This document shows, piece by piece, positions 34,758-44,554 of a stretch of DNA of 64,000 nt. How positions within the stretch are numbered: the stretch's first letter is position 1; the number at the start of each line of letters is the position of its first letter. The stretch spans positions 62,001 through 126,000 of the forward strand of contig DASQFI010000059.1 of NCBI GenBank assembly GCA_035633215.1. Reading direction: 5' to 3'. The position numbers and the translations under genes are program-made. The notes beneath the pieces are model-generated. The model was not told the origin of the DNA, made no database searches, and saw only the letters and a list, made by a program, of their open reading frames with translations. This DNA is from DASQFI01 sp035633215 (GTDB lineage Bacteria; Acidobacteriota; Vicinamibacteria; Vicinamibacterales; SCN-69-37).

Positions 34758-37092
34758 AGAAACCCCCCGGCGCCATGAGCCGTTCGGGCCGCATGATCAG
34801 ATTCTCGATGAAGAACTCCATCATGCGGTGGTTGTTCACGCCGCTGTGGCCCGTATCAGGCCCGACCTGCACCTCGAAGCTCTTTCCCGCCTGCTGCAGC
34901 GCCCGGATGAGCTGCATCGCGTTGTTGGGATGCACGTTGTTGTCGGCAGTCCCGTAGTAGATCAACAGGCGGCCCTTGAGGTTCTTCGCGTAGTTCATCG
35001 CGTTGCCGCCCTCGTAAGCCTCGTTCTCCTGCGGGATCCACATGTAGCGCTCGGTGTAAATCGAGTCGTAGTGGTGCCACGACGTGACCGCGGATGAGGC
35101 CGACGCGGCCGTCCAGACATCGGGGTGCCTCAAGATCGACAGCGCCGCGCTGTATCCGCCGTACGACGAGCCGTAGATGCCGACGCGCGCCTTGTCGACG
35201 TACGGCCGCGTCCAGAGCGCACGGATGCCGGCGGCCATGTCGTCCATCTCGACGATGCCGAGCTTCTGGTAGACCTGATCGAGCATCCGTTTCCCTCGGC
35301 CGGGCGCAGAGCGCGAGCTGACCTGCACGGCGAGAAACCCATACTCAGGGGTCAGGTTGTAGGTGGCTGGAAACGTCTCGTTCAGGACCGTGCTTCCCGG
35401 TCCACCGTAGACGGATGCCAGCAGCGGATACTTCTTCGCCGGGTCGAAATTAGACGGGAAGCTGATCGAGCCCCAGAGGTCGGTCTGCCCGTCGGTCGCC
35501 TTGTAGGTGAAGAACTCGACCTTCTTCAGTCCGAGCTGATTGAATTTCGTGAGATCGCTCTTGGCGACCTGCGCGATCACTTTGCCGGTCGCCGCGTCGA
35601 CGACTTGCGTTGCCGGCGCCTGGTCGTGCGTCTGATAGACATCGACGAAGTACTTGTTGTCAGGGGAGATGCCGCACGTCGCCGATGCCTGGGCGCCACC
35701 GCCGGCGCCGCCTCCGCCGCCGCGCCCACCCCCGCCGACCCCGCCGCAGGCGGCCACCGTGTGGTTGAACGCCGGATCGGTCAGGCGCACGTCGTTCCGG
35801 CCGTCGAGGCCGACCCGGTGGAGCTGCATCTTCATGAAGTTCTCGCCGTCGCGCGCCATGTAGAACAGGACGCCCGCCGCTTCGTCGAGCTTGACGATCG
35901 GCCCGGCTTCGAACTTGTCGTGTCTGGTGATCGGATTGATGAGCTTGCCGCTGAGGTCGAAGAGGTAATAGTTCGTGAACCCGTTGCGCTCCGACTCCCA
36001 GATGAATCGCTTGCGATCGGCGAGATACCGCATCTGCGGCGAGTTGTCGACCCAGCCGGTGAGCCACTCCTCACGAATGACGACGCGGCATTTCCCGGAG
36101 CTGGGATCGCAGCCGGCCAGCTCCATGATGTTCTGGCGCCGGTTCGTCCGATTGATCAGCAGTTCGCTCCCATCGGGCGACCAACGGATGTTGTAGACGT
36201 AGTGACCGACGTTGTCATTGGTGAAGCGCGAGCCATCGGCGGGAATATCGGTGAACGGCTTGCCGTCGCGCACGTCGATCTTCGTCTTCGACCCGCTCGC
36301 CACGTCGTACACGAACACCTCGGCGATCGGGTTCGGCGCGCCGGCTTTCGGATACGCCTCGACGTCCATCGAGCTCTGAATCGAAGCCTGGGTCATCTCG
36401 AGGTAGAAGTCCTTGACTGGACTTTCGTCAAATCGATAGAAGCCGACCTTGCGGCTGTCCGGCGACCACCAGATCGCGGTCGTCTGGTTGAGCTCCTCGC
36501 CATACACCCAGCTGCCGCTGCCGTTCTTGATGCGCTTCTCCACGCTGCCGTCGGTCGTGAGTTGCTTTTCGCCGGAACCGTCGAACGCGGCGATCCACAG
36601 ATTGCGATTGCGATAGAAGGCCTTCAGCTTGCCGTCGGGCGACGCCGAGCAGTCGATCTGACGGCCTCGCGCCGCGGTCGTGTTCGGGCATCCCGCCGTC
36701 GCCGCGACCGGCATTTCCGTCTGAGCCTGCTCGAGTCCACCGCGTCCGCGTCCCCCCGCCGGGGGTGGCGTGCCTCCGCCCCGTCCCCCGCGGCCGCCGC
36801 CTCCGGCCGCGGCCGGCGCCTCGCCACTCTCGACGGCCTTCATCGTCGCCACATCGAATTGGTACGCCTTTCCCGCGGCCGTGTAGGTGAAGCTGCCGCC
36901 GTCGGCGGCCCAGGTCGGTGTCACGGCGCCCGACACGATCACGCCGCCCTGAACCTGCTGACTCATCTTGTTGTGCTGGTCGAAGCCCGGCATCGCCCTC
37001 AGGCGATCCTGAGCGTCCACGGATCCGAGCGCGGGAACGACAACGATGACGGCAACGGCGACGGCGGCGAGCGCAAGAACTCGGCGATTCAT
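34756..37092 (-). CDS. S9 family peptidase (dipeptidyl peptidase IV-like)
   Basis: The 778-residue exported protein starts MNRRVLALAAVAVAVIVVVP. The N-terminal beta-propeller (about 50-500) is followed by an alpha/beta-hydrolase domain (about 520-778) with nucleophile GSSYGG, Asp in YYGTADNNVHPNN and His in GPDTGHSG. Enzymes of this kind release N-terminal dipeptides, usually X-Pro. Two Gly-rich insertions (about residues 96-118 and 450-470) probably form external loops. Strong RBS (GGAGG). The -10-like TAGAAT lies about 18 nt before the ATG. Confidence 0.93.
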   Translation of the reverse strand: MNRRVLALAAVAVAVIVVVPALGSVDAQDRLRAMPGFDQHNKMSQQVQGGVIVSGAVTPTWAADGGSFTYTAAGKAYQFDVATMKAVESGEAPAAAGGGGRGGRGGGTPPPAGGRGRGGLEQAQTEMPVAATAGCPNTTAARGRQIDCSASPDGKLKAFYRNRNLWIAAFDGSGEKQLTTDGSVEKRIKNGSGSWVYGEELNQTTAIWWSPDSRKVGFYRFDESPVKDFYLEMTQASIQSSMDVEAYPKAGAPNPIAEVFVYDVASGSKTKIDVRDGKPFTDIPADGSRFTNDNVGHYVYNIRWSPDGSELLINRTNRRQNIMELAGCDPSSGKCRVVIREEWLTGWVDNSPQMRYLADRKRFIWESERNGFTNYYLFDLSGKLINPITRHDKFEAGPIVKLDEAAGVLFYMARDGENFMKMQLHRVGLDGRNDVRLTDPAFNHTVAACGGVGGGGRGGGGGAGGGAQASATCGISPDNKYFVDVYQTHDQAPATQVVDAATGKVIAQVAKSDLTKFNQLGLKKVEFFTYKATDGQTDLWGSISFPSNFDPAKKYPLLASVYGGPGSTVLNETFPATYNLTPEYGFLAVQVSSRSAPGRGKRMLDQVYQKLGIVEMDDMAAGIRALWTRPYVDKARVGIYGSSYGGYSAALSILRHPDVWTAASASSAVTSWHHYDSIYTERYMWIPQENEAYEGGNAMNYAKNLKGRLLIYYGTADNNVHPNNAMQLIRALQQAGKSFEVQVGPDTGHSGVNNHRMMEFFIENLIMRPERLMAPGGF

Positions 37093-37117
37093 GAGGCCTC
37101 CGATTGGCAGATTCTAA

Positions 37118-37131
37118 TGTAGGCCGGCAGC
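37118..37131. repeat. GTAG-footed GC-rich element at the 3' side of the RAYT gene
   Basis: GTAGGCCGGC starts a short sequence ending just after the transposase stop. It shares the GTAGGCCGG foot with the REP hairpins on the other side of the gene, but I see no full hairpin. Confidence 0.4.
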
Positions 37132-37614
37132 TCACGATCGGCTGATTGCTTCGAGAATCTCGTCTCGCGTGTCAACCTGCGAGCCCCAGAACAGGTACTC
37201 CTGCGGGGTTTGGACGATCCTCGCGCGGATGGGATTCGAGACGATGTATCGAATCACGGTCATCTCAGGCTCGTCGCTCCGCAGGACCCGGTCGAAGGGG
37301 CCCTCTTGCCAAAGGCAGGTGTGTTGGACTCGTTTGAAGTGGTAGCCGGACCGTTGCTTGGAAAGTGAGACGAACTTGGTGAAGTCGGAGTGCTCTGCCA
37401 ACGCGGCAACCAGGGCATGAACGTGGTCCGGCATGAAGCAGTACGCAGTAAGTGCAACGTCTCGTGCATTGGCAGCAAGCACAAACTGTTGCAGGACGAT
37501 CTCGACGATGTCCGGCCGGACAAAGATCACGCGCCTCCGGTAGCAACAAATCGTGAGGAAAAACGACTGCTGGCCGAGATAGTCGGCGCTTCCGAGCCTC
37601 GGGGGCCGGGACAT
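37132..37614 (-). CDS. REP-associated tyrosine transposase (RAYT, Y1/HUH family)
   Basis: The 160-residue protein starts MSRPPRLGSADYLGQQSFFLT. The HUH motif is present as PDHVHALV and the catalytic Tyr region as SKQRSGYHFKR. The end (YIVSNPIRARIVQ) matches TnpA-REP proteins, single-copy relatives of IS200/IS605 transposases that process REP hairpins. Two REP-like hairpins lie 36-90 nt upstream with GTAG feet. It appears intact. Confidence 0.92.
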   Translation of the reverse strand: MSRPPRLGSADYLGQQSFFLTICCYRRRVIFVRPDIVEIVLQQFVLAANARDVALTAYCFMPDHVHALVAALAEHSDFTKFVSLSKQRSGYHFKRVQHTCLWQEGPFDRVLRSDEPEMTVIRYIVSNPIRARIVQTPQEYLFWGSQVDTRDEILEAISRS

Positions 37615-37649
37615 GCGTCAGCTTGACGAGCAACATTCGGGCCGTCGTC

Positions 37650-37704
37650 GTCGGGGCTGAAGCCCCGATCTACGTCTGTCGCCGGGGCTGAAGCCCCGGC
37701 CTAC
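37650..37704. repeat. REP doublet next to the RAYT gene
   Basis: Two direct copies (37650-37673 and 37681-37704) share CGGGGCTGAAGCCCCG hairpins. On the reverse strand each begins GTAG (GTAGATC and GTAGGCC), the recognition tetranucleotide typical of REP elements. The second GTAG provides the TAG stop of the D-aminoacylase gene. Confidence 0.9.
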
Positions 37705-39326
37705 ATGCCTTTACGCAAGACCTTCCCCGCGAGCGCGCCGGTGAACTCCCCATCGCGCCGCGCGATTTTTCCGTTCACGAGCACCCAGTCAATCCCCTCC
37801 GACATTTGATGCGGGCTCTGATACGTCGCCTTGTCGACGACCCTCGCCGGATCGAAGATGACGATGTCGGCGAACGCGCCTTCGCGGATCTCGCCCCGTC
37901 CCGTGAAGCCGAAGACCTGGGCGGGCAGACTCGTCATCGTGCGAATCGCGTGCTCGAGCGTGACCGTCTGGCGCTCGCGCACGTAGCGCGCGATGCGCCG
38001 GGCAAAGGCGCCGTTGTTCCGCGGATGCGGCTGGCTCGCGCCCGGTGAGACCAGACCGCCGTCGCTCGACCCCATCGTCCAGGGCTGGCGCATGATGCGC
38101 TCGATGTCGTCCTCGTTCATGTTGAACGAGACGATCGACGCGCCGCCGGCGAGCACGATGTCCGTCGCTGCCTGTTCGGGCTCGACGCCGCGCGCCTTGG
38201 CGATCTCCTCGAGGTTCTTTCCGGCCATCTGCGGCGCGCCGCGGCCCGACGCGATGACGATTGAACGCGGCCCGCCGCGCCGGCGGATGTTCTCTCTGAC
38301 GAGCGCCAGGAACTGTTTCCGCGACTCGGTGCCGCTCATCGCTTCCTTCGCGCTCTCGCCGCCTTCACCCGGCATCACGGCCGCTGAAAGCCCGGTGGAC
38401 GACGCTTCGTACGGATACTGATCCGCGAAGATCTCGAGCCCGCGCGCCCGCGCCGCCTCGATGTGCTCGATGAGTGTCTTGCTGAGACCCCAGCTGTCCG
38501 GACCGAGACACTTCATGTGCGAGACGACGCCGCGGACCTTGGCTTCCTCCGCGATCCGGATCACCTCGTCGACTGAGGCGACGACGCCGACGTCGTAGGT
38601 GCCTTCGTCGCGGATGTGACTCGTGTAGACGCCGCCGGCTTCTCGCGCGAGCACGATGACTTCTTCGGTCTTCGAAAAGCGGCCAGGCGTGTAGAAGAGC
38701 CCGCTCGACAATCCGTAGGCCCCATCGGCGACCGCTTGCTTGACGAGGGCGCGCATCGCAGTGATTTCGTCGGGCGTGGGATCGCGCCGCGCCGCACGGT
38801 CGGCGCCTGCGTCCGGATCGGCCGCGCCTCCCGGCCGCCGCATCGCCGCGTTCCGCACGCTGGCGTGCCCAATGACCAGCGCGGCGTTGATCCCGATGCC
38901 GTCCTTCTCCAGGGCCAGCCCCTGCTGTTTGAGATCGGTCGGCCCGCCGCCGTCGGGATTCAGCACCGCAAGCGTCACGCCCTGCGCCAGAAGCGCGCGC
39001 GCATCTCTCAAGGACGGGTTCGTCAGGCCGCCAGACGCGTGCGAGTGCACGTCGATGAAGCCGGGCGCGACGAGCCGGTCCTTCGCGTCGATGACGACCG
39101 GCGCCGTTGCGCCGGCGAGTCGGCCGACGGCCGCAATGCGCTCGCCGCGAATACCGACGTCGGCGCGAAGCCAGGGATTGCCGGATCCGTCCATGACGCG
39201 CGCGTTGGTAATAAGGATGTCGAAGGTCGTTTGCGGCGTCTGCCCGGCCAGATGTCCGAAAGCGGCCAAACCCAGGGCAAGCACCGCAATCGACGCGGGT
39301 CGAAATGCGTCAAAGTAGGCTCTCAA
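37701..39326 (-). CDS. N-acyl-D-amino-acid deacylase (D-aminoacylase) family amidohydrolase
   Basis: The 541-residue exported enzyme starts at TTG (MRAYFDAFRPASIAVLA) behind a GAGGGA RBS. The metal site begins with PGFIDVHSHASG; GVVSHMKCLGPDSWG and YTSHIRDEG are the conserved middle motifs; ASGRGAPQMAGK and the Asp in MGSSDGGLVSPG complete the site. Members hydrolyse N-acyl-D-amino acids. The stop codon is formed by the GTAG of a REP element, so the natural C-terminus may have been reshaped slightly. Confidence 0.92.
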   Translation of the reverse strand: MRAYFDAFRPASIAVLALGLAAFGHLAGQTPQTTFDILITNARVMDGSGNPWLRADVGIRGERIAAVGRLAGATAPVVIDAKDRLVAPGFIDVHSHASGGLTNPSLRDARALLAQGVTLAVLNPDGGGPTDLKQQGLALEKDGIGINAALVIGHASVRNAAMRRPGGAADPDAGADRAARRDPTPDEITAMRALVKQAVADGAYGLSSGLFYTPGRFSKTEEVIVLAREAGGVYTSHIRDEGTYDVGVVASVDEVIRIAEEAKVRGVVSHMKCLGPDSWGLSKTLIEHIEAARARGLEIFADQYPYEASSTGLSAAVMPGEGGESAKEAMSGTESRKQFLALVRENIRRRGGPRSIVIASGRGAPQMAGKNLEEIAKARGVEPEQAATDIVLAGGASIVSFNMNEDDIERIMRQPWTMGSSDGGLVSPGASQPHPRNNGAFARRIARYVRERQTVTLEHAIRTMTSLPAQVFGFTGRGEIREGAFADIVIFDPARVVDKATYQSPHQMSEGIDWVLVNGKIARRDGEFTGALAGKVLRKGM

Positions 39327-39406
39327 GGATCCCTCGCAGGGCGGATGATACGACGAGTCGGCCGCCTCAACCCGTCGCGGCGAGTAATCGTCTAACTGGT
39401 CACCCC

Positions 39407-41860
39407 ATGGACATCCTGCGCAAAGACATCCTGTACGCCATCCGGTCGCTCATCCGGCAACCCGGTTTCACGCTCGTCACGGTGCTCACGCTGGCCCTCG
39501 GCATCGGCGCCAACACCGCGGTGTTCAGCGTGGTGAACGGCGTGCTGCTGCGGCCGCTGGGCTACCCGCACGCGGATCAGCTCGAGTACATCACGAGCCA
39601 GTTCCCGAACATCGGGTTCAATCAGTTCTGGGTGTCGATGCCGGAATTCGTCGAGTTCCGCGAGCACAACCGGACGTTCTCGTCGGTCGGCGCGTACAAC
39701 GTAGGCGCGGCCAACCTCGGGACGGCACAGCCCAGCCGGCCGGTGCGCGCGGTGGTGACGTCCGAGCTGATGCCGACGCTCGCGGTCCCGCCGCTGCGCG
39801 GGCGCTGGTTCACCGCGACCGACTGTGTCCCGAACGCGCCGCCCGTCGCGATCCTGTCGTGGGAGCTCTGGCAGCGCTCGTATGCCGGCCGCGAGGACAT
39901 CGTCGGCCAGACGGTGCAAATCAACAGTCAATCGAACGAGATCGTCGGCATCATGCCGCGGGGCTACGACGTGCACGACCAGAAGGTCGAGCTGTGGCAG
40001 CCGCTCACGATCGATCCGGCCACGTTCGCCAACTCGCGGGGCAGCCATTTCCTGTACCTGGTCGGCCGGCGCAAAGACGGCGCGTCGCGCGCGCAGGCGC
40101 TGGCTGACATCGAGCGGCTGCTCGCCGACTGGGGGAAGACGATCGCGCCCAACACCCACGCGCCGAATCCACTGGGACATCGCCTGCGAATGGATCCCCT
40201 GCGCGACGACATCGTCGGCGGCGTGCGTCAGGCGCTCGTCGTGCTTCAAGCGGCGGTGGCGTTCGTGTTGCTGATCGCGTGCGCCAATCTGGCCAACCTG
40301 CTCGTCGCGCGTGCCGACAGCCGGACGCGGGAATACGCGGTGCGCGCCGCGCTGGGCGCCACGAGACTGCGCATCTTCCGTCAACTCCTGACCGAGGGAC
40401 TCGTCCTGACGTTCATCGCGGCAGGCGCGGGAGTCGCGCTGGCCTATGGCGGGCTGAGCGCGCTCCTGGCGGTCAATCCAGACGCGATTCCGCGAACGGC
40501 CGAAATCGGTCTCGATTGGAGCGTCCTGGGCTTCACGCTGGGCGTGGCAGTCCTGACGGGACTCGTGTTCGCGCTCGTGCCGCTCCTTCACCTGGGCAGC
40601 GTCCGGGCGGCGCAGGCGTTCCGGGAGTCGAGCATGCGGACCACCGCGAACCGCGCGCGGCTCTGGTTCCGATCGGCGCTCGTCGTCGGTGAGGTAGCGC
40701 TGGCCGTCACGCTCGTCGTCGGCGCCGGGCTGCTGATCCGCAGCTTTTTCAACCTGACGCGCGTCGACATGGGCTTCAATCAGTCGCAGCTCTCGACGTT
40801 CGGGGTCGTGCTGCCCGCGCCGAAATACAACGCGCAGCAACGAGTCGATTTCTACACGCGCCTCACCACCCGATTGCGCGGGCTGCCGGGCGTCCGGAAC
40901 GTCTCGGCGATGTCGGGCCTGCCGCCGCTGCGAAACGTGAACGCCAACGACACGGACTTCGAGCACATCCCGAACAACCGGCCTCCCGGCCAAGGACCGA
41001 TCGAGAACGTCGATTTCTATCAGTACGTCACGGTCGGCTACGCGGAGACGATGGGTATTCCCGTGGTCAAGGGGCGCGGCTTCGAACTGGCCGACGCGGC
41101 CGGTGCGCCTGTCGTGATGATCAACGAGGCGCTGGCGAAGAAGTTCTTCGCGGACCGCGACCCCCTCGGCGGCCATCTCAGGCCCGGCGGCCCGAACCTG
41201 CCGTGGTTCACGGTGGTCGGCGTGCTGAAGGACGTCAAGCAGGGCGGGGTCGCAGAGGCCGCGGGCACCGAGCTGTACATGTTGGCTGAGCAGATGCCGA
41301 AGGCCGGAGGGTTCGCGCCTGGCAACATGAACTTCGTCGTCCGCGCGGCCGTGCCGCTGTCGTCGCTCGCCAACGAGTACCGCCGCGCCGTCCAGGAGCT
41401 GGACACGACGCTGCCGCTCATCCGCATGCGCTCGATGGACACCGTCATCGGCGACGCCATCGCCCGGCCGCGGTTCCTGACCGTGCTCCTCGGGATCTTC
41501 GCGGGCCTCGCGCTCATGCTTGCGGCCGTCGGCACCTACGGCATCCTGGCGTATCTCGTCGCGGAACGACGACAGGAGATCGGCATCCGCATGGCCCTCG
41601 GCGCCGATCGCGCGAAGGTCCTGAGCCTCGTGCTCGGCCGCGGGTTGCTACTCTCGGGAATCGGCCTGGTACTCGGCCTCGCGGCGTCCATCGCGCTGAC
41701 GCGCGTGATTGCGACGCTGCTCTTCAACGTCACGCCGACCGATCCGCTCACGCTTGCGATCGTCGCAGGCGTGATCGCATTTGTCGCCGCGGCGGCATGC
41801 GTGATTCCGGCCTGGCGAGCGACGAGGGTCGATCCACTCGTTGTCTTGAGAGCGGAGTGA
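39407..41860 (+). CDS. FtsX/MacB-type ABC permease
   Basis: The 817-residue permease begins MDILRKDILYAIRSLIRQPG; the longer frame upstream is unsupported. The layout is helix 1 with LTLALGIGANTAVFSVVNGV, MacB-type periplasmic domain (about 50-270), three helices, a second helix 1-like region (WFRSALVVGEVALAV), second periplasmic domain, and three C-terminal helices ending IPAWRATRVDPLVVLRAE. Such proteins usually need a separate ATPase, which is not nearby. In Acidobacteria they occur in dozens of copies and may export toxins or peptides. It converges with another family member. Confidence 0.9.
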   Translation: MDILRKDILYAIRSLIRQPGFTLVTVLTLALGIGANTAVFSVVNGVLLRPLGYPHADQLEYITSQFPNIGFNQFWVSMPEFVEFREHNRTFSSVGAYNVGAANLGTAQPSRPVRAVVTSELMPTLAVPPLRGRWFTATDCVPNAPPVAILSWELWQRSYAGREDIVGQTVQINSQSNEIVGIMPRGYDVHDQKVELWQPLTIDPATFANSRGSHFLYLVGRRKDGASRAQALADIERLLADWGKTIAPNTHAPNPLGHRLRMDPLRDDIVGGVRQALVVLQAAVAFVLLIACANLANLLVARADSRTREYAVRAALGATRLRIFRQLLTEGLVLTFIAAGAGVALAYGGLSALLAVNPDAIPRTAEIGLDWSVLGFTLGVAVLTGLVFALVPLLHLGSVRAAQAFRESSMRTTANRARLWFRSALVVGEVALAVTLVVGAGLLIRSFFNLTRVDMGFNQSQLSTFGVVLPAPKYNAQQRVDFYTRLTTRLRGLPGVRNVSAMSGLPPLRNVNANDTDFEHIPNNRPPGQGPIENVDFYQYVTVGYAETMGIPVVKGRGFELADAAGAPVVMINEALAKKFFADRDPLGGHLRPGGPNLPWFTVVGVLKDVKQGGVAEAAGTELYMLAEQMPKAGGFAPGNMNFVVRAAVPLSSLANEYRRAVQELDTTLPLIRMRSMDTVIGDAIARPRFLTVLLGIFAGLALMLAAVGTYGILAYLVAERRQEIGIRMALGADRAKVLSLVLGRGLLLSGIGLVLGLAASIALTRVIATLLFNVTPTDPLTLAIVAGVIAFVAAAACVIPAWRATRVDPLVVLRAE

Positions 41861-41874
41861 AACACCGTCTGTGT

Positions 41875-41971
41875 AGAGCGGGGCTTCCGCCTTCGCTGAA
41901 GCTACGGCGGACCGCCGAAGCCTTGGCGGAGGCTGGTCAGCCCCGCCGCCGGCCCTGACGGGCCGGCCTAC
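41875..41971. repeat. REP-like hairpins between two converging permease genes
   Basis: GCCGGCCC-TGAC-GGGCCGGC followed by CTAC (41948-41971) gives the same reverse-strand GTAG foot as the REP doublet at 37.7 kb. To its left a longer imperfect palindrome (41879-41945: AGCGGGGCTTCCGCC with GGCGGAGGCTGGTC) is present. It probably also terminates both permease transcripts. Confidence 0.75.
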
Positions 41972-41976
41972 ATCGA

Positions 41977-44388
41977 TTACTCACCCCTCAGCGCGATGAC
42001 CGGATCGACCCTCGTCGCCCGCCGTGCGGGCAGGTAGCTCGCAAGGAACGCGACGAACAGAAGAAAGACCGAGACGAACGCGAACGTGGCGGGATCGAAC
42101 GGGCTGACGTTGTAAAAGAGCGTCCGTCCGAACCAGGTGGCAACGGGCGCGAGCACGAGGCCGATCCCGACACCGATCGCCGCGAGCAACACGCCGTGTC
42201 CGACGATCAACCTGAGCACGTCGCGGCGCGCGGCGCCGAGGGCGACGCGGACGCCGATTTCCTGCGTGCGCTGCGAGACCGCATAGGACAGCACGCCGTA
42301 CACCCCGACCGAGGCGAGCAGCAGCCCGACGACCCCGATCGTACCGAAGATCCAGCCGAACAGCCCGTATTGCCAGAACCCGAGACGGCGCACCTCGTCC
42401 ATCGTCCGGACCTGAAACACCGGCAGGTTCGGATCCGCGCCGCGGATTTGCTCGCGGACCGCCGACGTAATCGCGGCCGGACCTCCCGCCACGCGGATGG
42501 TGAGCCCCGTGTTGAGCGTCTGCTGATACGCGTACGGCACGTAGACCGCGGCCGAGGGCTCGCCTTCGGGATCGATCTCGTCATGCTTGATGTCGGGCGC
42601 GACGCCGATCACCGTGAACCAGTCCTTTGCCTCGTTGTTGTCGAGCATCCGGAACCGGCCGCCGACCGCGTCGCGATCGGGCCAGAACCGGCGCGCCATC
42701 GTCTCGTTGACGATCGCGTAGGGCGTGTGCGCCCAGGCTTCGGCCTCGGTGAAGTCGCGGCCGCGAACGAGCGCCACATCGAGCGTCCGGTAGAAATGCG
42801 GCGTCACGCCGACGAAATCGATGAACGGCTCCTGCCCCTTCTCGACCGGCCGGCCGTCGACGACCACCTGACCGCCACCGCCTCCACCACTCACGGGCAC
42901 CATGTTCGACGCAAACGCCGCCGCGACGCCCGGCAGCCGCTCCACGCGCTCGACGATGTCCTGCACGCGCCGGAGCTTCGCGTCGGCCGGTACGTACGGA
43001 TCGCCGGGCATATAGAAGCGCATCGTCATGACGGGCCTGACGTCGAAGCCGACGTTGTAGGAATCGAGGTTCGCGAACGTCCGGACGAACAGCAGCGCGC
43101 TGATGAGCGCGACGAGCGCGAGCGAGACCTGCACGACGACGAGGGAGCTGCGCAGCAGCGATCGCCGCGCGCTGTTGCCGCGCGTGCCTTCCTTCAGGCT
43201 CTCGTGGAGGTTGCCGCGGGAGGCCTGCAGCGCCGGAAACAAGCCGAAGGCAATCGCCGTGACCACGGTCACGATCAGCGTATAGGCGAACGCTCGCCAA
43301 TCGACCTGCCACTGAATGTAGTACGGCACCTGCTCACGCGGCATGCCGGATTCGATCAGACGGGTGCCGACCTCGGCCAGCAGGATGCCGAGCGGAATGC
43401 TCAGCAGCGCGAGCACCACGCTCTCGGTGAGCAGCTGCCGCACGACCTGGCCCCGGCTCGCGCCGAGCGCGGTCCTCACCGACAATTCACGCCGCCGTGC
43501 GGCCGCCCGCGCGAGGAGCAAGTTGGCGACGTTCGAGCACGCGATGAAGAGAACCAGCGTGACGCCGGCCATCATCATCCAGATAACCAGGGACACGTCT
43601 GGCGGAATGAACACCTGGCGGAGCGTCTGCGGATACGCGCTCCAGTTGGCGTTGGTGTCCGGATACTGCGCCGCGAGCGTCCCCGTCACCGTCTTCAGCT
43701 CGGCCTGGACCTGGCCGATCGTGACGCCCGGTGCGAGGCGCGCGAACGTGAAGAGGCTCCGATTGTTCCGCGGCTCCCTGGACACGAGAGGACCGAGCGG
43801 AATCCACAGCTTCTGGACTTCCGGAAACTCGAACCGCTCGGGCATCACGCCGAGAATCACGGCCGGCGTGCCGTTGACCAGCACCCGGCGGCCCAGCACC
43901 GCCGGATCCTGGTGGTACCGAACCGTCCAAACGGCGTGGCTGATCAGCACCACGCCGCCGCCGCCCGGCCGATCGTGCTCAGCCGCGAAACCCTGACCCA
44001 GAATCGGCGCGACGCCGAGCAGGGGAAACAAATCCCAGGAGATCGCGGCGCCGACGTACCGCTCAGGCTCGCCGCCATCGGAGATCGTGAGGCTGCGCCC
44101 CTGCGTGGACGCGATTCGCGTCATCGTCTTCGAGGCCGCGCGGAGGTCCGTCAGGTCGGGAAACGACATCCCGCTCTCGTCCACACCCGCCTGCTGATTG
44201 GCCGAGCTCAAGACGACGATCCGGTCGGGATCCTCGTAGGGATACGGCTTCAGCAGAACCCCATCGACGATGCTGAAGATCGTGGTGTTCAAGCCGATGC
44301 CGAAGCCCAGGCAGAGGATCGCAACGGTCGCAAATCCCTTGCTGTGCCACAGGCTGCGGAGGGCGTACCGGGCGTCCTTGAGGAGCAT
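41977..44388 (-). CDS. FtsX/MacB-type ABC permease
   Basis: The 803-residue permease starts MLLKDARYALRSLWHSKGF with ILCLGFGIGLNTTIFSIVDGV as the first helix. It has the two-half organisation with central IACSNVANLLLARAAARRRE, a second half beginning RSSLVVVQVSLALV, and the C-terminal LPARRATRVDPVIALRGE. It belongs to the same large family as the 39.4-kb gene but is distinct in sequence. Neither has an ATPase gene beside it. The 18.3-kb remnant is a third member. Confidence 0.9.
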   Translation of the reverse strand: MLLKDARYALRSLWHSKGFATVAILCLGFGIGLNTTIFSIVDGVLLKPYPYEDPDRIVVLSSANQQAGVDESGMSFPDLTDLRAASKTMTRIASTQGRSLTISDGGEPERYVGAAISWDLFPLLGVAPILGQGFAAEHDRPGGGGVVLISHAVWTVRYHQDPAVLGRRVLVNGTPAVILGVMPERFEFPEVQKLWIPLGPLVSREPRNNRSLFTFARLAPGVTIGQVQAELKTVTGTLAAQYPDTNANWSAYPQTLRQVFIPPDVSLVIWMMMAGVTLVLFIACSNVANLLLARAAARRRELSVRTALGASRGQVVRQLLTESVVLALLSIPLGILLAEVGTRLIESGMPREQVPYYIQWQVDWRAFAYTLIVTVVTAIAFGLFPALQASRGNLHESLKEGTRGNSARRSLLRSSLVVVQVSLALVALISALLFVRTFANLDSYNVGFDVRPVMTMRFYMPGDPYVPADAKLRRVQDIVERVERLPGVAAAFASNMVPVSGGGGGGQVVVDGRPVEKGQEPFIDFVGVTPHFYRTLDVALVRGRDFTEAEAWAHTPYAIVNETMARRFWPDRDAVGGRFRMLDNNEAKDWFTVIGVAPDIKHDEIDPEGEPSAAVYVPYAYQQTLNTGLTIRVAGGPAAITSAVREQIRGADPNLPVFQVRTMDEVRRLGFWQYGLFGWIFGTIGVVGLLLASVGVYGVLSYAVSQRTQEIGVRVALGAARRDVLRLIVGHGVLLAAIGVGIGLVLAPVATWFGRTLFYNVSPFDPATFAFVSVFLLFVAFLASYLPARRATRVDPVIALRGE

Positions 44389-44419
44389 GGGTTCTTAGAC
44401 GAGTAGCAGGCCGCGGGGG

Positions 44420-44482
44420 TGCAAAGTCAGAAGGCAAAAGGCAAATAATGAACTCTTCTGCCTTTGCCTTGTGACTTTTGGA
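44420..44482. repeat. AAGGCAAA-type inverted repeat between permease and ankyrin genes
   Basis: GTCAGAAGGCAAAAGGCA and TGCCTTTGCCTTGTGAC form a near-palindrome with a short loop. It belongs to the AAAGGC-like simple repeats of this genome and here lies between divergent genes. Confidence 0.6.
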
Positions 44483-44554
44483 CTTATCGAGAGTTCAGCC
44501 CGAGTTGATGCGAAATCGATTGCGCGCGTCGACCAGCGAGCCCATCCTCGCATC

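Noticed and set aside
39392..41176. 594-residue reverse frame inside the FtsX-type permease
   Set aside because: No recognisable motif, antisense composition, complete overlap with a conserved permease.
42196..44406. 736-residue forward frame over the second permease
   Set aside because: Long only because of GC-rich codon use on the other strand; no domain.
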